Positions 52,101 through 61,992 of a DNA stretch of 64,000 bases are shown here, in pieces. Below the pieces are notes generated by a model that was not told where the DNA came from, searched no databases, and saw only the letters and a list, made by a program, of their open reading frames with translations. The DNA comes from Luscinia megarhynchos (lineage: Eukaryota > Chordata > Aves > Passeriformes > Turdidae), in contig CM067591.1 of assembly GCA_034336665.1 (NCBI GenBank), forward strand, positions 1,550,001 to 1,614,000. Direction: 5' to 3'. Each line of letters starts with the position of its first letter. Positions within the stretch are counted from its first letter, which is position 1. A program made the translations under genes and the position numbers.

Positions 52101-55063
52101 GGATTTGGGGAGGGTCTCAGTGTTTGGGAGGGGTCTCAGTCTGCAATCCCCCAGGGAGACGCTTTGCTCAGCCTGGGGCTGGGTGAAGGGGCTGAGTGGG
52201 GGCTCAGGGGACTGCCAGTGTGTTTGGGGAGAGGTCTCAGTGATTTGGGGAGGGTCTCAGGGATCTCAGTGTATTTGGGGAGGGGTCTCAGTGTATTGGA
52301 GGGGTCTCAGTGTATTGGGGAGGGGTCTCAGTGATTTGGGGAGGGGTCTCAGTCTGCAACGCCCCCAGGAGACGTTTGCCCGGGCGCGGGGCTGGGTGAA
52401 GGAGCTGCAGCGCCAGGCCAGCCCCAGCATCGTCATCGCCCTGGCCGGGAACAAGGCCGACCTGGCCAGCAAGAGGATGGTGGAGTACGAGGTGGGACTG
52501 GGGGCTTTGGGAAATTGGGGAAATTTGGGAATTTTTGTGATTTTTAGGGGAATTTCTGGGATTTTTTTTGGGAATTTTTGGGATTTTTTTAGGAATTTCT
52601 GGGATTTTTTACAGGAGTTTTTGGGATTTTTTTAGGAATTTCTTAGGAATTTCTGGGATTTTTTTGGGAATTTTTGGGATTTTTTTAAGGAATTTTGGGG
52701 ATTTTTTTTAGGAATTTTTGGGATTTTTTTTAGGAATTTTTGGGATTTTTTTAGGAATTTTTGGGATTTTTTTTTACGAATTTTTGGGATTTTTTTTTAG
52801 GAATATTTGGGATTTTTTTTAGGAATTTCTTAGGAATTTCTGGGATTTTTTTGGGGGGGGGAATTTCTGGGATTTTTTTTGGAAGTTTTTTGGGATTTTT
52901 AGGGGAATTTTTGGGATTTTTTTAGGGAATTTCTGGGATTTTTGGGGAATTTCTGGGATTTTTTGGGGAATTTTTGGGATTTTTTAGGAATTTCTGGGAT
53001 TTTTTTGGGGGAAATTTCTGGGATTTTTTGAGGGAATTTCTGGGAATTTTTTAGGAATTTCTGGGATTTTTTGTGGGGAATTTCTGGGATTTTTGGGGGA
53101 GTTTCTGGGGATTTTTGGGAAGTTTCTGGGATTTTTTAGGGGAATTTTTGGGATTTTTTTGGGGAGAATTTCTGGGATTTTTTTGGGAATTTCTGGGATT
53201 TTTTTGGGAATTTCTGGGATTTTTTCAGGAATTTCTATGATATTTTTAGGGAATATATGTGATTTTTTTTGGCAGTTTCTGGCATCTTTTTGAGAATTTC
53301 TGGGCATTCTTTAGGAATTTCCAGTGATTTTTAAAGGAATATTTTTGGGGGGAATTTCTGGGATTTTTTTGGAAGTTTCTGGGGGTTGTTTTTGGGGGAT
53401 TTCTGTGATTTTTGGGAATTTCTGGGATTTTTTGTGAGTTTTGGGGGGTTTTTTGGGAGGCTTCTGGGGGTGTTTTGGGGAGTTCCTGGGGATTTTTTTG
53501 GGGAGTTCCTGGGATTTTTTGGGGAGTTCCTGGGGGTTTTTTGGGGAGTTCCTGGGGGTGTTTTTGGGAGTTCCTGGGGGTGTTTTTGGGGGAGTTTCTG
53601 GGGGTTTTTTGGGAACTCCTGGGGTTTTTTTGGGAATTCCTGGGGGTTTTTGGGGGAGTTCCTGGGGGGGTGTTTTTGGGGAGTTTCTGGGTTTTTTGGG
53701 GGGGAGTTGCTGGGATTTTTTGGGAGACTTCTGGGGTGTTTTTGGGAGTTCCTGGGGGTTTTTTGGCTGAGAGTTCCTGGGGTTTTTGGGGGGGTTCCTG
53801 TGGGTTTTGAGGGGGTTCCTGGGGTTTTTTTGGGGGTTCCTGTGGGGTTTTGGGGGTTCCTGGGGTTTTTTGGGGGGTTCCTGTGGGGTTTTGGTCACCC
53901 TGTGCTGCAGGAAGCCCAGGCCTCGCCGATGACAACAGCCTGCTGTTCATGGAGACCTCGGCCAAGACAGCCATGAATGTCAACGACCTGTTCCTGGCCA
54001 TCGGTGAGGGGGGGCTGGGGGGGCTCAGGGGGTTTGGGGGGGGCTCTGAGGGGGTCTCAGGGGGTTTTATGGGGTCTGTTCCAGCCCCGTCCCAGGATTT
54101 GGGGCTGGGGCTGCATTTCCAAACCAAATCGTCTGGGATCACCTCAAATAACCCCAAACCATCCCAAACAATCCCAAACCATCCCAAATAACCCTGAGTC
54201 ATCCCAAATAACCCCAAACCATCCCAAATAACCCCAAACCATCCCAAATAATCCTGAACCATCCTGAATAACCCCAAACCATCCCAAATAAGCCCAAACC
54301 ATCCCAAATAACCCTGAACCATCCTGAATAACCCCAAACCATCCCAAACAACCCCAAATAAGCCCAAACAACAGGCCCAAATCATCCCAAATAACTCTGA
54401 ACCATCCCAAACAACCCCAAACCATCCCAAATAATCCTGAACCATCCTGAATAACCCCAAACCATCCCAAACAACCCCAAATGATTCCAAATAACCATGA
54501 GTCATCCTCAAAACATTCCAAATAATCTCAAACCATCCCAAACAAATGATCTTAAATCACCCCAAATAACCCCAAACCATCCCAAACCTCCCCCAACCTT
54601 CCCAAATAACCCCAAACCATCCCAAACAACAATCCCAAACCATCCCAAACAATCCCAAACCATCCCAAATAATCCTGAACCATCCCAAACAACCCCAAAC
54701 CATCCCAAACAACCCCAAATAAACCCAAACAACAGCCCCAAACCATCCCAAATAACCCTGAACTATCCCAAACAACCCCAAACCATCCCAAATAATCCTA
54801 AACCATTTCAAACAACCCCAAACCATCCCAAATAACCCTGAACCATTCTCAAATCATTCTAAATCATCCCAAACACCCCCAAATCATCTTAAACCACCCC
54901 AAATAACCCCAAACCATCCCAAACAACCCGAATTTCCCTGGTTCCAGCCAAGAAGCTGCCAAAGACGGAGCCCCAGAGCACGAGCGGCGCCGGGGGCCGG
55001 GGCCGGGGCGTGGACCTGAGCGAGCAGAGCCCGCAGGGCAGGGGCCAGTGCTGCAGCAACTGA
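49015..55063 (+). CDS. RAB5B: Small GTPase RAB5B, complete coding region
   Basis: RAB5B controls early endosome fusion and endocytic traffic. Coding exons: 49015-49177 (exon opens at 48930), 50543-50694, 52369-52491, 53911-54003 and 54948-55063. With one missing base restored the product has 215 residues, the human length. Motifs seen: GESAVGKS (P-loop), STIG (switch I), [19 protein letters not shown] (switch II), NKAD, ETSAK and the C-terminal CCSN prenylation signal. The N-terminus [20 protein letters not shown] and the tail [20 protein letters not shown] fit RAB5B better than RAB5A or RAB5C. Exon 53911-54003 lacks one T, giving EAQASPMTT where EAQAFADDN is expected. Flanking CDK2 and SUOX support orthology. 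Confidence 0.95.
49200..50542 (+). repeat. About 162-bp array with seven copies of a RAB5B exon start
   Basis: Copies of the acceptor and GGCATTCCTGACACAGTCCG start at 49390, 49566, 49728, 49890, 50067, 50229 and 50398; the true exon begins at 50543. Spacings are 176, 162, 162, 177, 162, 169 and 145. Units also carry CTGGCTGGGTTTGGGATGCA and GGTTGGTGACACTC. Confidence 0.93.
50543..50694 (+). CDS. RAB5B: RAB5B exon, switch II
   Basis: [20 protein letters not shown] through IVVYDITNQ, identical in pattern to human. Acceptor CCCCCAG, donor GTCTGG. Confidence 0.96.
50700..52368 (+). repeat. GGGGAGGGGTCTCAGTGTAT array with echoes of two RAB5B exons
   Basis: An echo of the preceding exon end (ATCGTGGTCTGTAACATCAC plus CAACCAG) lies at 50957-50993, its donor changed to AT. 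Echoes of the next exon start (GAGACGTTTGCCCGGGCGCG and GTGAAGGAGCTG) lie at 51132, 51543, 51800, 52005 and 52155; a decayed one is near 51287. Confidence 0.92.
52369..52491 (+). CDS. RAB5B: RAB5B exon, NKxD motif
   Basis: [20 protein letters not shown] and [18 protein letters not shown], 41 codons. Acceptor CCCCCAG, donor GTGGGA. Confidence 0.96.
52495..53905. repeat. GGAATTTCTGGGATTTTTTT array
   Basis: About 1.4 kb of 20-25-bp units GGAATTTTTGGGATTTTTTT, changing at 53440 to GGGGAGTTCCTGGGGGTTTT. Confidence 0.93.
53911..54003 (+). CDS. RAB5B: RAB5B exon with a one-base deletion
   Basis: GAAGCCCAGGCC is followed by TCGCCGATGACAAC; adding one T gives [20 protein letters not shown] then VNDLFLAI. 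The exon is 93 bases where 94 keep phase. Acceptor GCTGCAG, donor GTGAGG. Confidence 0.93.
54120..54935. repeat. AACCATCCCAAATAACCCCA array
   Basis: Ten- to twenty-base units of AAACCATCCCAAATAACCCC fill the last RAB5B intron. Confidence 0.94.
54948..55063 (+). CDS. RAB5B: RAB5B last exon
   Basis: [38 protein letters not shown] and TGA. Acceptor GGTTCCAG. Confidence 0.95.
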
Positions 55064-56300
55064 GAGACCCTGGGATCCACTGGGATCCACTGGGATCCAG
55101 CCAGGGTGGAACCCGAATCCAGCCAGGATCCACTGGGATTGAACACAAATCCAGCCAGGATTGAACCCAAATCCAACCTGCAGGGCGGGGCCAGTGCTGC
55201 AGCAACTGAGAGATACTGGGATCCACTGGGATCCACTGGGATCACAGCTGGGATCCAGCCAGGGTTGAACCCAAATCCAGCCAGGATCCACTGGGATTGA
55301 ACACAAATCCAGCCAGGATTGAACCCAAATCCAGCCAGGATCCACCGGGATTGAACACAAATCCAGCCCACAGGGCTGCAGCAACTGAGAGATCCTGGGA
55401 TCCACTGGGATCACAGCTGGAATCCAGCCAGGATTGAATCCAGATCCAGCCAGGATTGAACCCAAATCCAGCCTGCAGGGCTGGGGCCAGTGCTGCAGCA
55501 ACTGAGAGATCCTGGGGATCCTGGGGATCCAGTGAAATCACAGCTGGGATCACAGCCAGAATACACTGGGATCCAACCAGGATTGAACCCAAATCCATCA
55601 GGATTGAACCCAAATCCATCAGGATTGAACCCAGATCCAGCCAGGATCCACCAGAATTGAACCCAGATCCAGCCTGCAGGGCCGGGGCCAGTGCTGCAGC
55701 AACTGAGAGATCCTGGGATCCACTGGGATCACAGCTGGGATCCAGCCAGGATCCACTGGGATTGAACCCAAATCAGACAGGATTTAATCCAGGTCCAGCC
55801 AGGATCCACTGGGATTGAACCCAGATCCAGCCTGCAGGGCTGGGGCCAGTGCTGCAGCAACTCAGAGATCCTGGGATCCAGTGAGATCACAGCTGGGATC
55901 CACTGGGATTGAACCGAGATCCATCAGGATTGAACCCAGATCCAGCCCACAGGGCTGCAGGAACTGAGGGAATCCCACAGGATCTGGCCCAAGTCCAGCT
56001 GGGATCAAGTGGGATCCAGCCCAAATCCAGCCAGGATTGAGCCAGAATCCAGCCCACATCCAGTGGGATCAAGCTGGGGTCAGCCCGAATCCAGTTGGGA
56101 TCCAGTGGGATCTTGTTGGATCCAGCCCAAATCCAGGAGCACAGCCTGCAGGGTCTGTGCCAGGGCTGCAGCAACTGAGGGATCCACCAGAATCCAGCCA
56201 GGATCCTGGGGGAATCCCAGCCCAGATCCCAGCCAGGATCTCACCAGGAATCAGCCAGGATCCAGCCCAGATCCCAGCCTGGATCCCTCCAGATCCCAGC
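55064..56300 (+). repeat. RAB5B 3'UTR array with copies of the stop-codon end
   Basis: Units of GATTGAACCCAAATCCAGCC and AGGATCCACTGGGATCCA. Copies of the coding end, GCCAGTGCTGCAGCAACTGA (Gln-Cys-Cys-Ser-Asn-stop), recur near 55191, 55489, 55688 and 55850, with shortened ones near 55371, 55950 and 56158. I see no clear AATAAA for RAB5B. Confidence 0.9.
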
Positions 56301-56359
56301 CTGGATCCCAGCTCCATCCCAGCCCTGGGACTCTCTCTGAGCTCCTCTCTCAGCTCTTT

Positions 56360-58255
56360 TTGAAGCTTCTGAGGCTCCTCCTTGGCACCAGATCCCTCCT
56401 GGATCCTCCAGATCCCTCTTGGATCCACCAGGCTCCACTTGGCTCTACCAGATCCCACCTGGATCCTCCAGATTTCACACAGATTCTTCAGGTCCCTCCT
56501 GGACCCTCCAGGTCCCACCAGGACCCTCCAGATCTCACACAGATCCTCCAGATCCCACCAGGATCCACCAGATCCTGCCTGGATCCACCAGATCCCACCA
56601 GGATCCACCAGATCCTGCCTGGATCCTCCAGATCTCACACAGATTCTCCAGATCTCACCTGGCTCCACCAGATCCCACATGGATCCTCCAGATCTCACAG
56701 AGATACTCCAGACTCCACCTGGATCCTCCAGATCCCTCCTGGAGTCTCCAGATCTCACATAGATCCTCCAGACTCCTCCAGGATTCTCCAGATCCCTTCT
56801 GGATCCACCAGATCTCATCAGGGCCCTCCAGATTTCACACAGATTGTTCAGATCTTCTCTGGATCTGCCAGATCCTTTCTGGATCCTTCAGATCCTTTTT
56901 GGATTCACCAGATCTCAGATTCTCCAGATCACATCTGGCTCCTCCAGATCCCACCTGGACCTTTCAGAGCTCACACAGATACTCCAGACTCCACAGGATC
57001 CACCAGATCCCTCCTGGATCCTTCAGACCCCACCTGGACCTTCCAGATCTCACATAGATACTCCAGGATCCACCAGATCCCACCTGGATTGTCCAGACTC
57101 CAGCAGGATCCTCCAGATCCCTTCTGGATTAACCTGATCCCTCCTGGATCCTCCAGACCCTGCCTGGACCCACCAGATCTCACACAGATACTCCAGATCC
57201 TGCCAGGATCCACCAGATCCCATCTGGATCCTCCAGACCCTGCCTGGATCCTCCAGATCCCTTCTGGTTTAAGCAGATCCCTTCTGGATCCTCCAGATCT
57301 CACACAGATACTCCAGACTCCACCTGGATCCCCCAGATCCCTTCTGGATTAAGCAGATCCCTTCTGGATCCTCCAGATCCCACCAGGATCCACCAGATCC
57401 CACCTGGACCATCCAGATTCCTCCAGGTCCCTTCTGGATCAACCAGATCCAACCTGGATTCTCCAGATCTCACCAGGATCCACCAGATTCCTCCTGGCTC
57501 CACCAGATCCCTTCTGGATCCCCCAGACCCTGCCTGGACCCACCAGATCTCACACAGATACTCCAGATCCTGCCAGGATCCTCCAGATCCCCCCTTGGAT
57601 TGACCGGATCTCACCAGGACTCACCAGATCCCTCATGATCAACCAGATACCACAAGGATCCACCTGATCCCTTCTGGCTCCACCAGATCGCATGAGGATC
57701 CACCAGATCCCTCCTGGGTCCTCCAGACCCTGCCTGGAGCCACCAGATCTCACACAGATACTCCAGATCCTGCCAGGATCCACCAGATCCCTTCTGGCTC
57801 CACCAGATCTCATGAGGATCCACCAGATCCCTCCTGGATCCTCCAGACCCTGCCTGGAGCCACCAGATCTCACACAGATACTCCAGGTCCTGCCAGGATC
57901 CACCAGATCCCTCCTGGCTCCTCCAGATCCCTCCTGGATCAACCCAATCTCATGAGGACCCACCAGATCCCTCCTGGCTCCTCCAGACCCTGCCCAGATC
58001 CTCCAGATCCCTTCTGGATTAACCAGATCTCACGAGGATCCACCAGATCCCTTCTGGTTCCTCCAGAGCCTGCCTGGAGCCACCAGATCTCACACAGATA
58101 CTCCAGATCCTGCCAGGATCCACCAGAGCCCTCCTGGCTCCTCCAGACCCTGCCAGGATCCACCAGATTCCTTCTGGTTCCTCCAGAGCCTGCCTGGAGC
58201 CACCAGATCTCACACAGATACTCCAGACCCTGCCAGGATCCACCAGATCCCTCCT
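56360..58255. repeat. CTGGATCCTCCAGATC array
   Basis: About 1.9 kb of 18-bp and longer units of CCAGATCCCACCTGGATCCT with CAGATCTCACACAGATACTC. Downstream of RAB5B, coding status none. Confidence 0.94.
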
Positions 58256-58259
58256 GGCT

Positions 58260-58650
58260 CCCCGGATCCCTCTCCCAGCTCCCCGTCCCTCGGCAGGGGC
58301 GGCTCTGGACTGGATTTCCCGGGATCCCCCGATCCGTCCCCGCGGGATCCCCGGCGCCTCGGACACTCAGACCCCCCAGGATCCCCCCCAGGATCCCCCC
58401 AGGATCCCCCCAGGATCTGGGGATCCCAGAGCCCCCCGGGATGGATCTCCCCGGGCCCGGCGCCGGTTCCTGCCGAGCTTTCGTTGGGTTTGCCCCGTTC
58501 CCGTCGGGGACAGGAGCTGCAGCGCCCCCTGGTGGGCCCCGAGCGCCTGGGGACGTCTGGGGACATCTGGGGACACTGAGGGGACCCTGCCCCGGGAGCT
58601 GCGGTGGCCCCTGAGTGACCTCGGCCATGGGGATGTCCCCAGTGGTCCTG
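58260..58650. other. Non-repetitive CpG-containing spacer
   Basis: A unique-looking stretch between two arrays, with short CCAGGATCCCCC repeats inside. No exon recognised. Confidence 0.5.
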
Positions 58651-58654
58651 GCCA

Positions 58655-59800
58655 GGGTCACTCTGCAGGTGACATCCTCAGGTGGTCACAGGGGTGGCCA
58701 CAGTGTCCCCCAGGTGACCCTGGCACCAGTGATGTCCCCCAGGTGATCCTGGCACCAGTGATGTCCCCCAGGTGATCCTGGCACCAGTGACATCTCTCAG
58801 CTGGTCCCAGTGGTGGCCATGATGTCCCCCAGGTGATCCTGGCACCAGTGATGTCCCCAGCTGGTCTCAATGGTGGCCATGATGTCCCCAGCTGGTCCCA
58901 TGATGTCCCCTGGTGGTCCCAGTGGTGGCCTCAGTGTCCTCAGGTGATTCCAGTGGTGGCCACAGTGTCCCCCAGGTGATCCTGGCCACCAGTGATGTCC
59001 CCAGCTGGTGGCCTCAGTGTCCTCAGGTGTTCCAGTGGTGGCCATGATGTCCTCTGGTGATCCTGGCCACCAGTGACATCTCTCAGCTGGTCCCAGTGGT
59101 GGCCATGATGTCCTCAGGTGATCCTGGCCACCACTGATGTCCTCTGGTGATCCCACAGGTGGCCTCAGTGTCCCCCAGCTGGTCCCAGTCATGGTGGCCT
59201 CAATGTCCCCTGGTGGTCCCAGTGGTGGCCATGATGTCCCCCAGGTGATCTTGGCCCCCAGTGATGTCCCCAGCTGGTCCCAGTCATGGTGGCCACCATG
59301 TCCCCAGGTGATCCTGGCCACCATGACATCTCCCAGCTGGTCTCAGTGGTGGCCATGATGTCCCCAGCTGGTCCCAGTGGTGGCCTCAGTGTCCTCAGGT
59401 GGTCCCAGTGGTGGCCATGATGTCCCCCAGGTGATCCTGGCCCCCAGTGATGTCCCCAGCTGGTCCCAGTGGTGGCCACAATGTCCCCCAGCTGATCCCA
59501 GCTGTGGTGGCCATGATGTCCTCAGGTGATCCTGGCCACCAGTGACATCTCCCAGCTGGTCCCCTGGTGGTCCCAGTGGTGGCCACGATGTCCCCTGGTG
59601 ATCCTGGCCACCATGACATCTCCCAGCTGGTCTCAATGGTGGCCATGATGTCCCCTGGTGGTCCCAGTGGTGGCCATGATGTCCCCCAGGTGATCCTGGC
59701 CACCAGTGACATCTCCCAGCTGGTCCCAGTGGTGGCCTCAGTGTCCCCAGCTGGTCCCAGTCATGGTGGCCTCAATGTCCCCAGGTGATCCCAGCCATGG
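58655..59800. repeat. GGTCCCAGTGGTGGCCATGA array
   Basis: Units of about 36-72 bp with TGTCCCCCAGGTGATCCTGG and CCAGTGATGTCCCCAGCTGG. Confidence 0.94.
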
Positions 59801-60420
59801 CCACCCCTCAGGTGCCACCCCCAGTCCCCTCCCAGTGCCCCCCAGTTTGTCCCTGTCCCCATCCTGGGGCTGTCCCAGTTTGCACTTTATGGTCACATGT
59901 CCCCTGGGTGCTGTCCCCGTGTCCCCAGCGAGGGGACAGCAGTGCCACCCCCCTGCCCTTTGTCCTTGTCCCTTCTGTCCCCACCCTGTGCAGGGGACAC
60001 CCGGGGTGCTGCCACCCCTGGGGGACACCCCCAATTTGGGACACCCCAAAGTGGTGCCACCCCAAATTTGGTGCCACCCAGACTTGGGCACACCCAGAAT
60101 TGTCCCCCCAGGCGTGGGGGGTGGTGGCTGTGGGGTGGAGGGACCCGGTCCCGTATGAAGCCCCTGGGGACATTCCCGGGGTCACCTTGGGGACATCCCG
60201 GGGTCACCTTGGGGACATTCCCGGGGTCACTCTGGGGACATTCCCGGTGCTCCAGAGCCTCTGGGATTGGTGACATCGATGTCCCCAAGGTGGTGACAGA
60301 GCCCTGCAGGGTCCTGGCCCTGTCCCCACCCTTGGGGACACTCCCAGCCCTCCAGAGCCTCTGGAATTGGTGACATCGATGTCCCCAAGGTGGTGTCCCC
60401 CCATGTCCCAGCCTGGACCA
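59800..60420. other. Spacer with short GGGGACATTCCCGGGGTCAC repeats
   Basis: Mostly unique, with three 27-bp copies at 60166-60245 and a duplicated block at 60253-60290 and 60352-60396 (CAGAGCCTCTGGGATTGGTG). No gene seen. Confidence 0.55.
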
Positions 60421-60424
60421 ATCA

Positions 60425-60715
60425 GGGACACTGCAGCTCCTGTCGCTCTTTTTTTTCTTTTTTCTTTTTCTTTAATTTTTCTTTTTTCCGGCTTTTTTTT
60501 TCTCTTATTTGATTTGATTTTTATTTTATTTTGGTTTTTTTTCTTTGCTTTGGGAAGCTCCTCCCTCCTGCTGAAATAACAATCGTGGTAACCACAACCT
60601 CGGGTCGCTGATTTACCCATGTATTTAATGTAAAGTAAAAAAAAAAAAAAAACGAACAAGGACAAAAAAAAACAAGGAAAAAAAAATCCCAAAACCCAAA
60701 AATTCCCAACTTTTT
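60425..60715. other. T-rich then A-rich stretch, possible distal RAB5B 3' end
   Basis: Polypyrimidine T runs, then CTGAAATAACAATCGTGGTA, ATGTATTTAATGTAAAGTAA and a poly-A run. It looks like a 3'UTR end rather than an intron, but no canonical AATAAA is present. Assignment to RAB5B is a guess. Confidence 0.35.
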
Positions 60716-60719
60716 GTGT

Positions 60720-61134
60720 GCTCAGGGAGGGGACGTGGCAACAACACCGGGGCCACCCGGTGCCAACAGCCGCTTCCAGATGGCGGCCCTGCCCTGATAA
60801 CGCTTATCAGAGCTCGCAGCTGCCTGGCGGCTCCTGTTTTTTGCCGGGTTTTGTCGGTTTTTCCCGTTTTTTCCCCCAAATTCCCACCGGGAAATTCGGG
60901 AGCGGCGCTGCCCCTTTAAATGCGCGTTGCCGCTTTAAGACCCCCTGGTGTTTCGGGTGGTGTTGCCTCTTTAAGGCGGCGCTGGTGGGGCCCACCTTGA
61001 GTGAGGGCACGCCCACTGGGGCCCCGTTAAAGTAAACAGAGGGGGCGTGGTCGGGGGGCGTGGCCACGCCCATCGCCCCCCTCTTAAAAGGGCCGCGCCC
61101 GCAGGGACGTCGCTGGACCGGAACCGTTACGCAG
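60720..61134 (+). promoter_or_regulatory. SUOX: SUOX promoter and non-coding exon 1
   Basis: Unique CpG-rich DNA with facing GATA sites (CTGATAA at 60794, TTATCAG at 60804) and a series of CTTTAAA/CTTTAAG elements (60913, 60932, 60970), plus TTAAAGTAAA (61027), TTAAAAGGG (61084) and GC boxes. The probable exon 1 ends GTTACGCAG with donor GTGCGC at 61135. The true start is not visible. Confidence 0.55.
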
Positions 61135-61149
61135 GTGCGCGGCGGGGAC

Positions 61150-61850
61150 AAACCGGGACCGGGACGGGAATGGGGACAACCGGGACCGGGACCAGGATGG
61201 GAATGGGGGATCGGGATGGGGCTGAGGGGAGGAAGAACCGGGATCCCGCTGGGGTTGGCGGGAAAACAACGGGGACCGGGAAGGTTTGGGGACAACCGGG
61301 AGCGGGATGGGCCTGCGGCGGGGACAACCGGGAGTGGGATGGGGCTGGGGAGGGGACAACCGGGAGCGGGATGGGATTTTGGGTGGGGACAACCGGGACC
61401 GTGATGGGATTGGGGAGGGGACAACCGGGACCGGGATGGGATTGGGGAAGGGACAACCGGGACCGTGATGGGATTGGGGAGGGACAACGGGGATCGGGAT
61501 GGGATTGGGGAGGGGACAACGGGGATCGGGATGGGATTGGGGAGGGGACAACCGGGACCGGGATGGGGCTGAGGAGGGGACAACCGGGACCGGGATGGCG
61601 CTGGGAGCAGGAAGAAACGGGACCGGGATGGGACTGGGGAGGGGACAACCGGGACCAGGATGGGGTTGGGGACTTCGGGACCGGGACCGAGCTGGGGCTG
61701 GCGGGGGACAAAACCGGGAGCGACCGGGCTGGGGACAATCGGGACCGGGCGGGGCTGGGGACAACCGGGACCGGAATGGGCTGGGAATAACCGGGACCGA
61801 CCGGACTGGGGCTGTCGGGAGGGAGAACCGGAGCGGGGAACCGGGCAGAG
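61150..61850. repeat. GGGACAACCGGGACCGGGAT array, SUOX intron 1
   Basis: Units of about 36 bp, GGGATTGGGGAGGGGACAAC with CGGGACC, loosening at both ends. Confidence 0.93.
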
Positions 61851-61891
61851 GTGTCGCAGCAGAGGTCCCTGATTGTCGCTTCCCCCGGCAG

Positions 61892-61992
61892 CGTCACCGG
61901 GGTCGTGTCCCGGTCCCGGTGCCCGCCCCAGCCGCGCTCTCCCGTCCCGCCGCCGCCGCGATGCTGCTGCTCCGGGCCATGGCCGCCCGCAG
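61892..61992 (+). CDS. SUOX: SUOX exon with start codon
   Basis: Acceptor CCGGCAG, 5'UTR to 61960, ATG at 61961. A second in-frame ATG in GGGCCATGG at 61979 has better start context. Donor GTAGGA. Confidence 0.85.

Noticed and set aside
52984..54541. A 431-codon minus-strand frame rich in Pro, Lys and Asn, then Trp and Gly
   Set aside because: Antisense of two RAB5B intron arrays and an exon; no homology recognised.
55064..58640. Collagen- or mucin-like frames rich in Asp, Pro, Ser and Gln
   Set aside because: Repeats of GGATCC-containing units read in frame; the unit period makes both strands open.
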